Shown here one piece after another: positions 1 to 5,840 of a stretch of DNA of 10,556 nucleotides. The notes beneath the pieces were generated by a model. It did not search any database. It saw nothing but the letters and a program-made list of their open reading frames with translations, and had not been told where the DNA came from. Position numbers and translations under genes: made by a program. Numbering within the stretch: the first letter of the stretch is position 1; each line of letters starts with the position of its first letter. Origin of the DNA: Promethearchaeota archaeon. Its GTDB lineage: Archaea; Asgardarchaeota; Lokiarchaeia; Sigyniarchaeales; SOKP01. The stretch is taken from positions 1 to 10,556 of the forward strand of contig JAUWZT010000123.1 of assembly GCA_030615145.1 (NCBI GenBank). Direction: 5' to 3'.

Positions 1-577
1 GTGCATTAGCTATTGGTATAGTCAATAAATCAGGTATTTGCCTAGGAACTAAAACTGTTATTTCTTGGGAGCATTCAGGGCACTCAATAATGAATTTATT
101 ACTTTGTGTTTCAAGAGTATCTGAAGTAGATTTGGAGAGTGAATTCCCAAATTGGCTTTTGAATTCAAATAATAAATTTTTTAAGGAATCAGTATTCAAA
201 AATTTGGTATTTTTCCAATATGGCAGAATTTTTGTCATTAAATCTTTCAAGTCTTCCATAATCTGAAGAAGATTGAAATAAACATGAACTCTATTTGCAT
301 TAGAAGTAAATAAAATTAATATTATGGGCATTAATCCACCTCTTATTGATGAGGATTCTACACTTCTTAAATAGGAACACCCAATTAACTGATGATCTGG
401 AAAATCAATAATACTTTCACGCTCTTCAGATATATTTTTTGCTCCACCAATTAAATTAAGAGTGGAGCGAAAGACAATTTCCTTTATCAAACTACCTTCA
501 TTAATTGAGGAAGAGTACAACACGGGGATAAATCCCTTTTGTTCATTAAAATAAGATAAAATTATTCCATCCGTCAT
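1..577 (-). CDS. Partial unnamed protein: longin-like N-terminal domain plus zinc-knuckle start (C-terminus off the left edge)
   Basis: An uninterrupted minus-strand frame of 192 codons begins at ATG 577 and runs off the window at base 1. The N-terminus (MTDGIILSYFNEQ...) followed by alternating beta and alpha segments to about residue 125 looks like the longin/roadblock-type small domains common in Asgard archaea. No catalytic motif is visible. Near residues 170-185 a CPECSQEI stretch followed by VLVP looks like the first half of a zinc ribbon; the second cysteine pair would lie outside the window. An in-frame upstream ATG exists at 622, but a TATA-like box at 601-612 sits at the right distance for a leaderless transcript starting near 577, so 577 is preferred. 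The frame itself is well supported. The longin assignment is an impression from fold pattern and is weak. A role in GTPase regulation or membrane traffic would be speculation. Confidence 0.7.
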   Translation of the reverse strand, partial: MTDGIILSYFNEQKGFIPVLYSSSINEGSLIKEIVFRSTLNLIGGAKNISEERESIIDFPDHQLIGCSYLRSVESSSIRGGLMPIILILFTSNANRVHVYFNLLQIMEDLKDLMTKILPYWKNTKFLNTDSLKNLLFEFKSQFGNSLSKSTSDTLETQSNKFIIECPECSQEITVLVPRQIPDLLTIPIANA

Positions 578-600
578 AATTTTAATTTTCAAATGATTCT

Positions 601-612
601 TAATATATTTAT
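601..612 (-). promoter_or_regulatory. TATA-like box for the gene starting at 577
   Basis: On the minus strand this reads ATAAATATATTA, centred about 29 bases upstream of ATG 577. That is the spacing expected for an archaeal TATA box driving a leaderless transcript. In such AT-rich DNA the match alone is weak; the position is the argument. Confidence 0.45.
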
Positions 613-647
613 ATTTTATCATATAATAAAAAAATTATGATTAAATT

Positions 648-659
648 AAAAAAAAAAAA
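648..659 (-). terminator. Poly-T terminator after the XylR_N/V4R gene
   Basis: Twelve consecutive T residues on the minus strand directly follow the stop codon of the V4R-domain gene. U-tract termination without a hairpin is typical of archaea. The tract separates this gene from the downstream minus-strand gene, which has its own TATA-like box. Confidence 0.55.
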
Positions 660-1445
660 TTAAAAACCTTCTTTTAGTGTTTCCTTTACGAAATCATCTA
701 ATTTTGATTCCACTGCCATAACAAAACGGCAATGCTTATGTCCCATTGCTCGACAAGAAATTTCTCTCGCATCAACTTCAATTCTAAATGATTCACTACA
801 CCATCCAGAGCTATATCCACTATTCCATAAGCACACTGGAGATTTAGATGTAGGACCATTTTTCCTTATGTATTCATCGGCTTCAAAACTTTGAGGATGA
901 TCATATCTCAATAAGTAATTCTCATCTGGAACAGGATTAGAAGGAAGGAAAGCTACACGAGCATTACCTGTAAATGCAAAGTGTACTGGTCCGGCAGAAA
1001 GTTTAGCAATGGGTTCAGTCACTCCCATTTTATAAATAAAACGTCTTGCATCATCTTTTCCAATAGATTTAGCTAACTTATAAAAAAGTCTATTCGCTTT
1101 TTCAATTGGAATATCCAAATCACGACTTAAAGATATTGGAATATCTTGTAGAGATTCTGCACTCATTAAAACATATCTACTGCCACCTATCATTAAAGTT
1201 CCTTTGGTTGGAGACCAATCCATATCATCAAAAAAACTTGCAACAGTTTCCTCAGCCTTAGCAAACAAGGGTTCAAAATCAGGAGGGACATCTACAGTTT
1301 GTACTTCATTTTCGCGTGAGGGTGGGGGAATATAGGGTCCAGATTTCATTGCGTCTTCGATACTAATATCTGATTTTTTTCTTTTATACCATTTTACCAT
1401 TATTGTCACTTTTAAAATATGTTCATTGAATAATTTCGATAACAT
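660..1445 (-). CDS. Stand-alone XylR_N + V4R domain sensor protein
   Basis: This 261-residue protein has the two-part sensory region of aromatic-responsive activators such as XylR, DmpR and MopR. An XylR_N-like part spans about residues 75-195 (GTLMIGGSRYVLM, then a helix with DDARRFIYKMG). A V4R domain covers about 200-245. In V4R, C205, E228, C231 and C239 have relative spacing 0/+23/+26/+34, the same as the MopR zinc ligands C155, E178, C181 and C189 as I recall them. The motif GYSSGWCSESF and CRAMGHKHCRF are strongly V4R-like. The AAA+ and Fis-type DNA-binding domains of the bacterial activators are absent, so this is a sensor-only protein that probably acts through a partner or binds a small hydrophobic ligand. 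Two starts are possible: ATG 1445 or ATG 1400 (MVKWYKRKK...). The basic stretch at 18-24 is unexplained. Domain assignment is firm; the ligand is unknown. Confidence 0.9.
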   Translation of the reverse strand: MLSKLFNEHILKVTIMVKWYKRKKSDISIEDAMKSGPYIPPPSRENEVQTVDVPPDFEPLFAKAEETVASFFDDMDWSPTKGTLMIGGSRYVLMSAESLQDIPISLSRDLDIPIEKANRLFYKLAKSIGKDDARRFIYKMGVTEPIAKLSAGPVHFAFTGNARVAFLPSNPVPDENYLLRYDHPQSFEADEYIRKNGPTSKSPVCLWNSGYSSGWCSESFRIEVDAREISCRAMGHKHCRFVMAVESKLDDFVKETLKEGF

Positions 1446-1456
1446 TATTTAAATAA

Positions 1457-1490
1457 TTATAGATCTTGAAACATTTATAGATCATGAAAC
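1457..1490. repeat. Two 16-base direct repeats in the intergenic promoter region
   Basis: The unit TTATAGATCwTGAAAC occurs at 1457-1472 and 1475-1490, differing at one base, with an 18-base period. It lies between the minus-strand V4R gene (start 1445 or 1400) and the plus-strand ORF at 1509. Each copy contains a TATA-like core (CTATAA on the minus strand, TTATAG on the plus strand), so the pair overlaps possible promoters in either direction. The arrangement suits an operator with two tandem half-sites, possibly for regulation of the V4R gene. The repeat is seen directly; the regulatory role is inferred. Confidence 0.55.
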
Positions 1491-1508
1491 GAACAAAATA
1501 TCATTTAA

Positions 1509-1736
1509 ATGATCAAAAAATCAAAATTTTGCATTAAATCAAAAAAAAAAGAATCTAAGAATGTATCTTATCTATTATTGTTTGTCGAAAATACATTATT
1601 TGAGCGGTGGCACAACCTTGAAAGTTCTCTTGACCATTTCTTCTTGCCGAAGAAGATAGAACCGCATCCTTGTGCCCAAATTAAGTTAATTGACGATTAT
1701 ATTCTTTATATCCTGTCTGAGAATAGAGATTTATGA
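1509..1736 (+). CDS. Doubtful small hypothetical protein (75 aa)
   Basis: An ATG-initiated frame of 75 codons whose first third is lysine-rich (MIKKSKFCIKSKKKESK) and arises from A-rich DNA. The remainder (for example FERWHNLESSLDHFF) looks more protein-like, with amphipathic helices. No family is recognised. The TTATAG element in the upstream repeat lies about 30 bases before the ATG, compatible with leaderless transcription. Against coding, the stretch 1601-1680 is G+C-richer than its surroundings and contains nested complementary segments, so it may instead be a structured RNA. It could also be the remnant of a longer gene. Confidence that it is translated is low. Confidence 0.25.
   Translation: MIKKSKFCIKSKKKESKNVSYLLLFVENTLFERWHNLESSLDHFFLPKKIEPHPCAQIKLIDDYILYILSENRDL
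1609..1676 (+). ncRNA. Candidate structured RNA with three nested stems
   Basis: Three complementary pairs nest inside one another: GGCACAA 1609-1615 with TTGTGCC 1670-1676; GTTCT 1624-1628 with AGAAC 1658-1662; and TCTTCTT 1639-1645 with AAGAAGA 1650-1656 around a GCCG tetraloop. GCGGT 1604-1608 could alternatively pair with ACCGC 1661-1665. A local rise in G+C within an AT-rich archaeal intergenic region is a common sign of functional RNA. No known RNA family is recognised, and the segment lies inside the doubtful 75-codon ORF, so this is only a candidate. Confidence 0.22.
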
Positions 1737-1807
1737 CTTGATATAGCTAAATCTAAACTAAAAAATCTAGGCAAATAAAAAAAGAAAAAAATGGAAGTAG
1801 TGTAAAA

Positions 1808-2365
1808 ATGAAAAAAGTTCTAATCGTTTACGGAACAAGATATGGAAGTACTGAAGAAGTTTCAAATAAGATAGTGAATATTTTAAAAGAAAAAGGGATT
1901 GATACTTCTGCTATAAATTCTAAAGATTTAATAACTGAAAATGTACTTAATTTAGAGGAATATGATGGAATCATAATCGGTTCAGGTATTAAAGTAGGTC
2001 AATGGACAAAAGAAACAAAAAAATTCATAGAAAATAATTTAGAATTCTTCAAAAATTCTAATGTAGTTTTAGGTGTTTTTGTAAGCTCCGGTCTGGCAAG
2101 CAATCCTGAGAAAATAGCTGAATTAAAAAAGGAATACATAGAGAACGTATTAAATCAATATGGAATAACAGCTGACTTATACGATCTGTTTGGAGGCGTT
2201 CTAGATTTATCTAAAGATTCAAATATTGGATTTTTGGGAAAAAAAATGGTAAAGATGGTTAGTAAAGATGATCCTAGAATTAAACCTAATCAAAGAAATG
2301 ATCTGAGAGATTGGAATCAAATAAAACAATTTACTGAAAACTACGCAAATTTATTGGAGAATTAA
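1808..2365 (+). CDS. Flavodoxin-domain protein, HemG-like (protoporphyrinogen oxidase-type) family
   Basis: A 185-residue flavodoxin-fold protein that should bind FMN and act as a soluble electron carrier or small oxidoreductase. The phosphate-binding loop is YGTRYGSTEEV at residues 8-18, after the first strand KKVLIVY. The motif IIGSGIKVGQWTKETKKFI (about 56-74) and GVFVSSGL (about 94-101) are characteristic of the flavodoxin_5 group, which includes menaquinone-dependent protoporphyrinogen oxidase HemG. The sequence does not show whether haem synthesis is its real role; many archaeal members are uncharacterised. A GGAAG at 1793-1797, about 10 bases before ATG 1808, could serve as ribosome binding site. 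A four-codon reading frame (ATG 1791 to TAA 1805) ends just before the start. Neighbours give no pathway. Confidence 0.9.
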   Translation: MKKVLIVYGTRYGSTEEVSNKIVNILKEKGIDTSAINSKDLITENVLNLEEYDGIIIGSGIKVGQWTKETKKFIENNLEFFKNSNVVLGVFVSSGLASNPEKIAELKKEYIENVLNQYGITADLYDLFGGVLDLSKDSNIGFLGKKMVKMVSKDDPRIKPNQRNDLRDWNQIKQFTENYANLLEN

Positions 2366-2368
2366 ATC

Positions 2369-2395
2369 TTTTTTTTACTTTACTTTTACTTTTTA
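2369..2395 (+). terminator. T-rich terminator after the flavodoxin gene
   Basis: Eight Ts at 2369-2376 are followed by further short T-runs to 2395, directly after the stop codon at 2365. This matches archaeal U-tract termination; no strong hairpin precedes it. Confidence 0.55.
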
Positions 2396-2585
2396 TTATT
2401 AAATTGAAACTATGGATTCATTTACATCCTATTCTTATATATGTATTTCAATAATTAGGCTCTCACATCAAAACCCAGACCAACTCTAAATCCCTTGTTC
2501 CTTGTCAAATCAGAGTTATTTGGCATAACATTGAATCTTTTTTAATATCCAAAAATGTAAGCGTTTTCGTTTTTAAAATACTTAA

Positions 2586-2616
2586 TAATAAGTTTAACTT
2601 ATTAGAGTTTAATATC
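2586..2616 (+). promoter_or_regulatory. Palindrome plus TATA-like box upstream of the beta-helix surface protein
   Basis: A 19-base interrupted palindrome, TAATAAGTTTAACTTATTA at 2586-2604, lies immediately upstream of a TATA-like GTTTAATATC at 2607-2616. The TATA element is centred about 28 bases before ATG 2639, fitting a leaderless transcript. A palindrome at the BRE/TATA edge is a usual place for an archaeal transcription factor to bind. The rest of the 273-base gap after the flavodoxin gene shows nothing recognisable. Confidence 0.45.
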
Positions 2617-2638
2617 AAATAAATTTGGGTATAATGAA

Positions 2639-4639
2639 ATGGAATCTAAACTAAAAAAAATTACATATTTAATTCTAAGTCTATTGATAGCGCTTTTACT
2701 TAACAACACGCTTATTTTCAACAACGGAGCACAAACTGAGTTGAGCATCCCGAAACAATCGGCTGGTGACATTGATCCAATACATATTGATGGCAATTGG
2801 TCAGATACTCGAGATGCTTATTATTGGTGTTACGGGGATGGTTCATGGAGCACACCTTATATTATTGAAAATGTTTCTATTGACGCGAGTATTTCACCTA
2901 CGGGAAGTGGAATCTTTATAAATAACTCTTTGGATGTATATTTTATCATCAAAAATTGTTCTATTATTAATGCCTATGGAATTATTTCTGATTATGGTGC
3001 AGGAATAGAATTGCAAAATTGCTCAAGAGGACTCATCTTTAATAACACATGCACCGATAGCGACACATATGGATGTGGTATTTTATTAGAGGATTATAAT
3101 TGTTATAATATTACGATTGAAAGAAACGTGGTTAAATCCATTGGACAAGATGGAATCTTAAGCTTTGGGGGAAATGAAACTTCTATCATTAATAATACAG
3201 TTTCCGATTGCTATGAAAAAGGAATACATTTATATAACGGTTGTGAGAATTTTACGGTTGCTCACAATTACGTAGAAGATGTTGGTCATTCAGGTATAGA
3301 TGCAGGGGTATGTTTATTATTTTTTAATCATAACAATACCATTTACAATAACACAATAATAAATAGTTGGAGAGGAATATACTTAGAGAATTCGAGAGAT
3401 AATTCTATCTTTAATAATACTGTAAAAAATAACGAAGAAGCGGGAATTGAATTAAGAACCAACAGTAATTATAATAACGTCACTGATAACATTGCCAGCA
3501 ACGATAATGAGGGTTATGACCAAGATTATGGAATTTGGTTATCATCTTCCGATTATAATAATATTATAAACAACACAGCAAACGATAATAACAATTACGG
3601 AATAACTATAGAGGCAAGCAACAATAATACTATCTCAGGAAATAGAATATTTAATAACAAAGATACGGGGATACATCTAGACGAAGTTTGTGAATATAAT
3701 GTTATTACTGAAAATATTATATATAATAACAGTCGAGGAATATATCTTTATTCTGATTGTAGTAACAATTCAATCTATAAAAATTTCTTTCTGGAGAATG
3801 GAAAACATGCGGAGGATTATGGAACTGATAACAAGTGGAATAGCACTTCAATAGGGAATTACTGGGATAATTGGACTACTCCAGATGTAAGTCCAAATGA
3901 TGGTATCGTGGATCTCCCATATAATATAAGTGGGTCTGCGGGAAGTAAAGATTTTTTACCTATAGCTGAAGATGGAGCACCATCAATAACGATTAATTCA
4001 CCTACTTCAAGCGATGTGTTTGGCGTAACTGCTCCCTCTTTCGATGTAACTATCACTGATGATTATTTAGATTCAATGTGGTATACTATAGATGGAGGTA
4101 TTAACAACTACACTTTTATAGAAAATGGGATAATTAATCAAACGGCATGGACAGCATTAACTGAAGGAAGTGTTACAATTACTTTCTATGCAAGTGACAT
4201 AATTAGAAATATTGGAATAGATGAAGTTTCTGTAGTAAAGGATACTACTGCTCCAATCATTGTTATACATTCTCCAACTGATGGTGATGTATTTGGCAAT
4301 AATGCACCATTGTTCAATATAACTGTTACTGAGAATAACTTAGATCTTATGTGGTATTCTTTTGATGGAGGGGTATCTACCTATGCCATTACAAATAATA
4401 CGGTTTTTAACCAAACAGCATGGACAGCATTAACTGAAGGAGATGTTACTATTACGTTCTATGCCAGAGATCTTGCGGGGAATGAGGCATCTGAAGCTGG
4501 TACCGGAGTGACGAGAATTTCCGCTGCTGGTCTCGAGCCTGGCATCATTATCACTATCGTCGTTGTTTCTATAGTTGGAGGAGTCGCCGTAGCTGCTGTT
4601 ATATACATATATATTAAAAAACGGGCAAGTCCAAAATAA
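2639..4639 (+). CDS. Secreted, membrane-anchored NosD-like parallel beta-helix protein with two Ig-like modules
   Basis: A 666-residue surface protein. Residues 4-30 form a signal peptide (basic LKK, then a long hydrophobic run). Residues about 75-410 form a right-handed parallel beta-helix: roughly 22-25-residue rungs with recurrent GI-x-L strands and NN turns (for example GIYLENS, GIELRTN, GIWLSSS, GIHLDEV). The helix ends in a NosD-type cap, GNYWDNW followed by NDGIVDLPYNISG. Two Ig-like modules follow at 447-537 and 538-628, each holding an INQTAWTALTEG/FNQTAWTALTEG segment. A transmembrane helix spans about 636-659, followed by a short basic tail (KKRASPK), placing the bulk outside the cell. 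About 27 N-x-S/T sequons suggest dense N-glycosylation. Eleven cysteines are all in the part before the Ig modules. The likely role is adhesion, glycan binding or surface-layer structure; no catalytic residues are recognised. ATG 2639 is used; no Shine-Dalgarno is evident. Confidence 0.9.
   Translation: MESKLKKITYLILSLLIALLLNNTLIFNNGAQTELSIPKQSAGDIDPIHIDGNWSDTRDAYYWCYGDGSWSTPYIIENVSIDASISPTGSGIFINNSLDVYFIIKNCSIINAYGIISDYGAGIELQNCSRGLIFNNTCTDSDTYGCGILLEDYNCYNITIERNVVKSIGQDGILSFGGNETSIINNTVSDCYEKGIHLYNGCENFTVAHNYVEDVGHSGIDAGVCLLFFNHNNTIYNNTIINSWRGIYLENSRDNSIFNNTVKNNEEAGIELRTNSNYNNVTDNIASNDNEGYDQDYGIWLSSSDYNNIINNTANDNNNYGITIEASNNNTISGNRIFNNKDTGIHLDEVCEYNVITENIIYNNSRGIYLYSDCSNNSIYKNFFLENGKHAEDYGTDNKWNSTSIGNYWDNWTTPDVSPNDGIVDLPYNISGSAGSKDFLPIAEDGAPSITINSPTSSDVFGVTAPSFDVTITDDYLDSMWYTIDGGINNYTFIENGIINQTAWTALTEGSVTITFYASDIIRNIGIDEVSVVKDTTAPIIVIHSPTDGDVFGNNAPLFNITVTENNLDLMWYSFDGGVSTYAITNNTVFNQTAWTALTEGDVTITFYARDLAGNEASEAGTGVTRISAAGLEPGIIITIVVVSIVGGVAVAAVIYIYIKKRASPK
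3977..4522 (+). repeat. Tandem in-frame duplication encoding two Ig-like modules
   Basis: Two units of 273 bases (91 codons), 3977-4249 and 4250-4522, encode homologous Ig-like modules. Both start with AP-x-I and contain D-V-F-G, MWY-x-x-DGG and TAWTALTEG. At DNA level, 23 bases at 4145-4167 are repeated exactly at 4418-4440, with further near-identity downstream. That suggests a fairly recent duplication or gene conversion within the gene. Confidence 0.75.
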
Positions 4640-4666
4640 TTTATCATCAATCAAATTTCTTCTCTA

Positions 4667-4680
4667 TTTTTTTTATTTTT
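4667..4680 (+). terminator. T-tract terminator after the beta-helix gene
   Basis: Eight Ts (4667-4674), one A and five more Ts follow the stop codon at 4639. This lies in the convergent region between the surface-protein gene and the minus-strand cold-shock gene. The remaining bases to 4861 are AT-rich with no recognisable feature, apart from a T9 run on the minus strand at 4742-4750 that could end the opposing transcript. Confidence 0.5.
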
Positions 4681-4861
4681 ATTTAAATGATACTTGAAAG
4701 TGATAATCTCAAAATCAACAGTTTTATACTAAAAATTATTTAAAAAAAAAGATAAGGTTAGATAACAATCGCAAAAAGAGTTTTTTACTAATTATTATTT
4801 AATACTTATGTTAAATTATTACTTTGTTATTACTTACTTAGATTTATACTACTTCTTTAAA

Positions 4862-5137
4862 TTAATAGCGATTTCGTCTACCGCCGCCGCCACCGCCCCT
4901 ATTGTATGAACCAAATTGAGGGGGAGCTTTCTCGGTTACCACAACATTTGAAGCTTGTGGTCCTTTCTGACCTTCTGTTACGTCAAACTCAACCTTATCG
5001 TTTTCGTTTAGTGTCAAATATTCGTCCTCTCCACCAGATAGTGCGGTGTAATGAACAAATACGTCGTTTCCTTCTTCAGAGTTTATAAATCCAAAGCCTT
5101 TTCGGCTATTAAACCATTTTACTGTTCCTTTTACCAA
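4862..5137 (-). CDS. Cold-shock domain protein with Gly/Arg-rich tail, probable TTG start
   Basis: A small nucleic-acid-binding protein of the cold-shock (CspA-like, OB-fold) family, expected to act in the cytoplasm as an RNA chaperone. RNP1 is KGFGFI and RNP2 is VFVHY; the N-terminal VKGTVKWFN and the GPQASNV segment are also canonical. After the domain, a tail GSYNRGGGGGGRRNRY resembles RGG-type RNA-binding extensions and is not part of minimal bacterial Csp proteins. There is no ATG or GTG at the N-terminus. TTG at 5137 gives the family-standard MVKGTVKWFN and 91 residues; TTG at 5149 would add four residues (95 aa). No Shine-Dalgarno is evident for either. The gene is transcribed alone, convergent with the surface-protein gene. 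Domain identity is near certain; the exact start is not. Confidence 0.93.
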   Translation of the reverse strand: MVKGTVKWFNSRKGFGFINSEEGNDVFVHYTALSGGEDEYLTLNENDKVEFDVTEGQKGPQASNVVVTEKAPPQFGSYNRGGGGGGRRNRY

Positions 5138-5163
5138 TTTTAAAACCAATTTTTTTTGAAAAC

Positions 5164-5190
5164 AATTCTTTAATCTTTTCTTAAAGAATT
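5164..5190 (-). promoter_or_regulatory. Perfect 10-bp inverted repeat upstream of the cold-shock gene
   Basis: AATTCTTTAA (5164-5173) and TTAAAGAATT (5181-5190) are perfect complements separated by seven bases, just upstream of the cold-shock gene start. A TATA-like TTAATTAATT overlaps the distal arm on the minus strand. Depending on the true transcription start, this is either an operator within the promoter or a hairpin in a short 5' leader that could respond to temperature. A T7 run at about 5195-5201 may terminate the upstream flavin reductase transcript. Confidence 0.4.
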
Positions 5191-5279
5191 AATTAAAAAA
5201 AGAATCCATGTCTAATTAATTTTTGTGTTTTTCTTATTTCTTAATCGTTTGAATTTTCAATTTCCTATTGTGATACTAA

Positions 5280-5840
5280 TTAGGATCTCACAGAGAATGC
5301 TTGCTTTTCAAGCGGTTCTTTAATTAAGCCATAATAATTACGCGCGATGTATACAATTTGGTCCTGCTTTAACGGATCTAGTTTTTTACCGGTTAATTTT
5401 TCCTCATCGACATGAACTGCCAAAACTTCACCTAAGTAAATTATGTGACTGCCATGCTTTATTTTTTTGATGACTTTACATTCAATATTAATCGGGAATT
5501 CTTTAATGAGTGGTACTTCTACTTCCGAACCTTTTTGCTTCGTTAAGTTAAGTTCTTTCCATTTATCTACTTTCTTCCCTGTTCTCGTTCCACAGAAATC
5601 CATCTCTCGAATTTGATCTGCGTTCGGAATGTTAACCACGAATTCCTCCAATTTTTCAATTAGGGAATACGAGTGCCTTGATGGTCGAATAGAAACGGAG
5701 ATTACCGGCGGTTCAGACACTACTCGAGCAACCCACGCAAGTGTTATGAGATTTGCTTCGTCCCATTCACCTACCGAAACAACAACGGCAGGAGATACGA
5801 TAGGAGTGGTTGTTTTATTAATTTGTATCTTCAAAAGCAT
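5280..5840 (-). CDS. Flavin reductase-like (FMN-binding split-barrel) protein
   Basis: A 186-residue protein of the flavin reductase/flavoredoxin family, a split beta-barrel that binds FMN and either reduces free flavin with NAD(P)H or transfers electrons to a partner. Supporting segments are the N-terminal PAVVVSVGEWDEANLITLAW with its PPVISVSIRPSRHS strand (flavin-contacting region), FVVNIPN, and CGTRTGKKVDKW, which corresponds to the family's SG..SG..VDK motif. The later HGSHIIYLGEVLAVHVDE matches the second half of the barrel. Its ATG shares one base with the stop codon of the upstream enoyl-CoA hydratase (TAATG), so translation is probably coupled and the two products may work in one pathway. 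The physiological substrate is not evident. Composition is G+C-richer than the flanking genes. Confidence 0.88.
   Translation of the reverse strand: MLLKIQINKTTTPIVSPAVVVSVGEWDEANLITLAWVARVVSEPPVISVSIRPSRHSYSLIEKLEEFVVNIPNADQIREMDFCGTRTGKKVDKWKELNLTKQKGSEVEVPLIKEFPINIECKVIKKIKHGSHIIYLGEVLAVHVDEEKLTGKKLDPLKQDQIVYIARNYYGLIKEPLEKQAFSVRS

Noticed and set aside
1791..1805. Four-codon upstream ORF before the flavodoxin gene
   Set aside because: It is too short to judge and is probably a by-product of the purine-rich leader; the GGAAG within it is more plausibly a ribosome binding site.
2602..2796. Minus-strand open frame overlapping the start of the beta-helix gene
   Set aside because: It is antisense to the signal peptide and N-terminus of a well-supported gene, resembles no family, and has no promoter of its own.
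2639..4639. NosD itself (nitrous oxide reductase maturation) as the identity of the beta-helix protein
   Set aside because: Only the repeat fold and its end cap are NosD-like. The Ig modules, C-terminal anchor and lack of nos neighbours point to a surface protein.
4430..4654. Minus-strand open frames antisense to the end of the beta-helix gene
   Set aside because: Two overlapping frames are merely complements of the Ig-like module and membrane anchor; neither has protein-like motifs.
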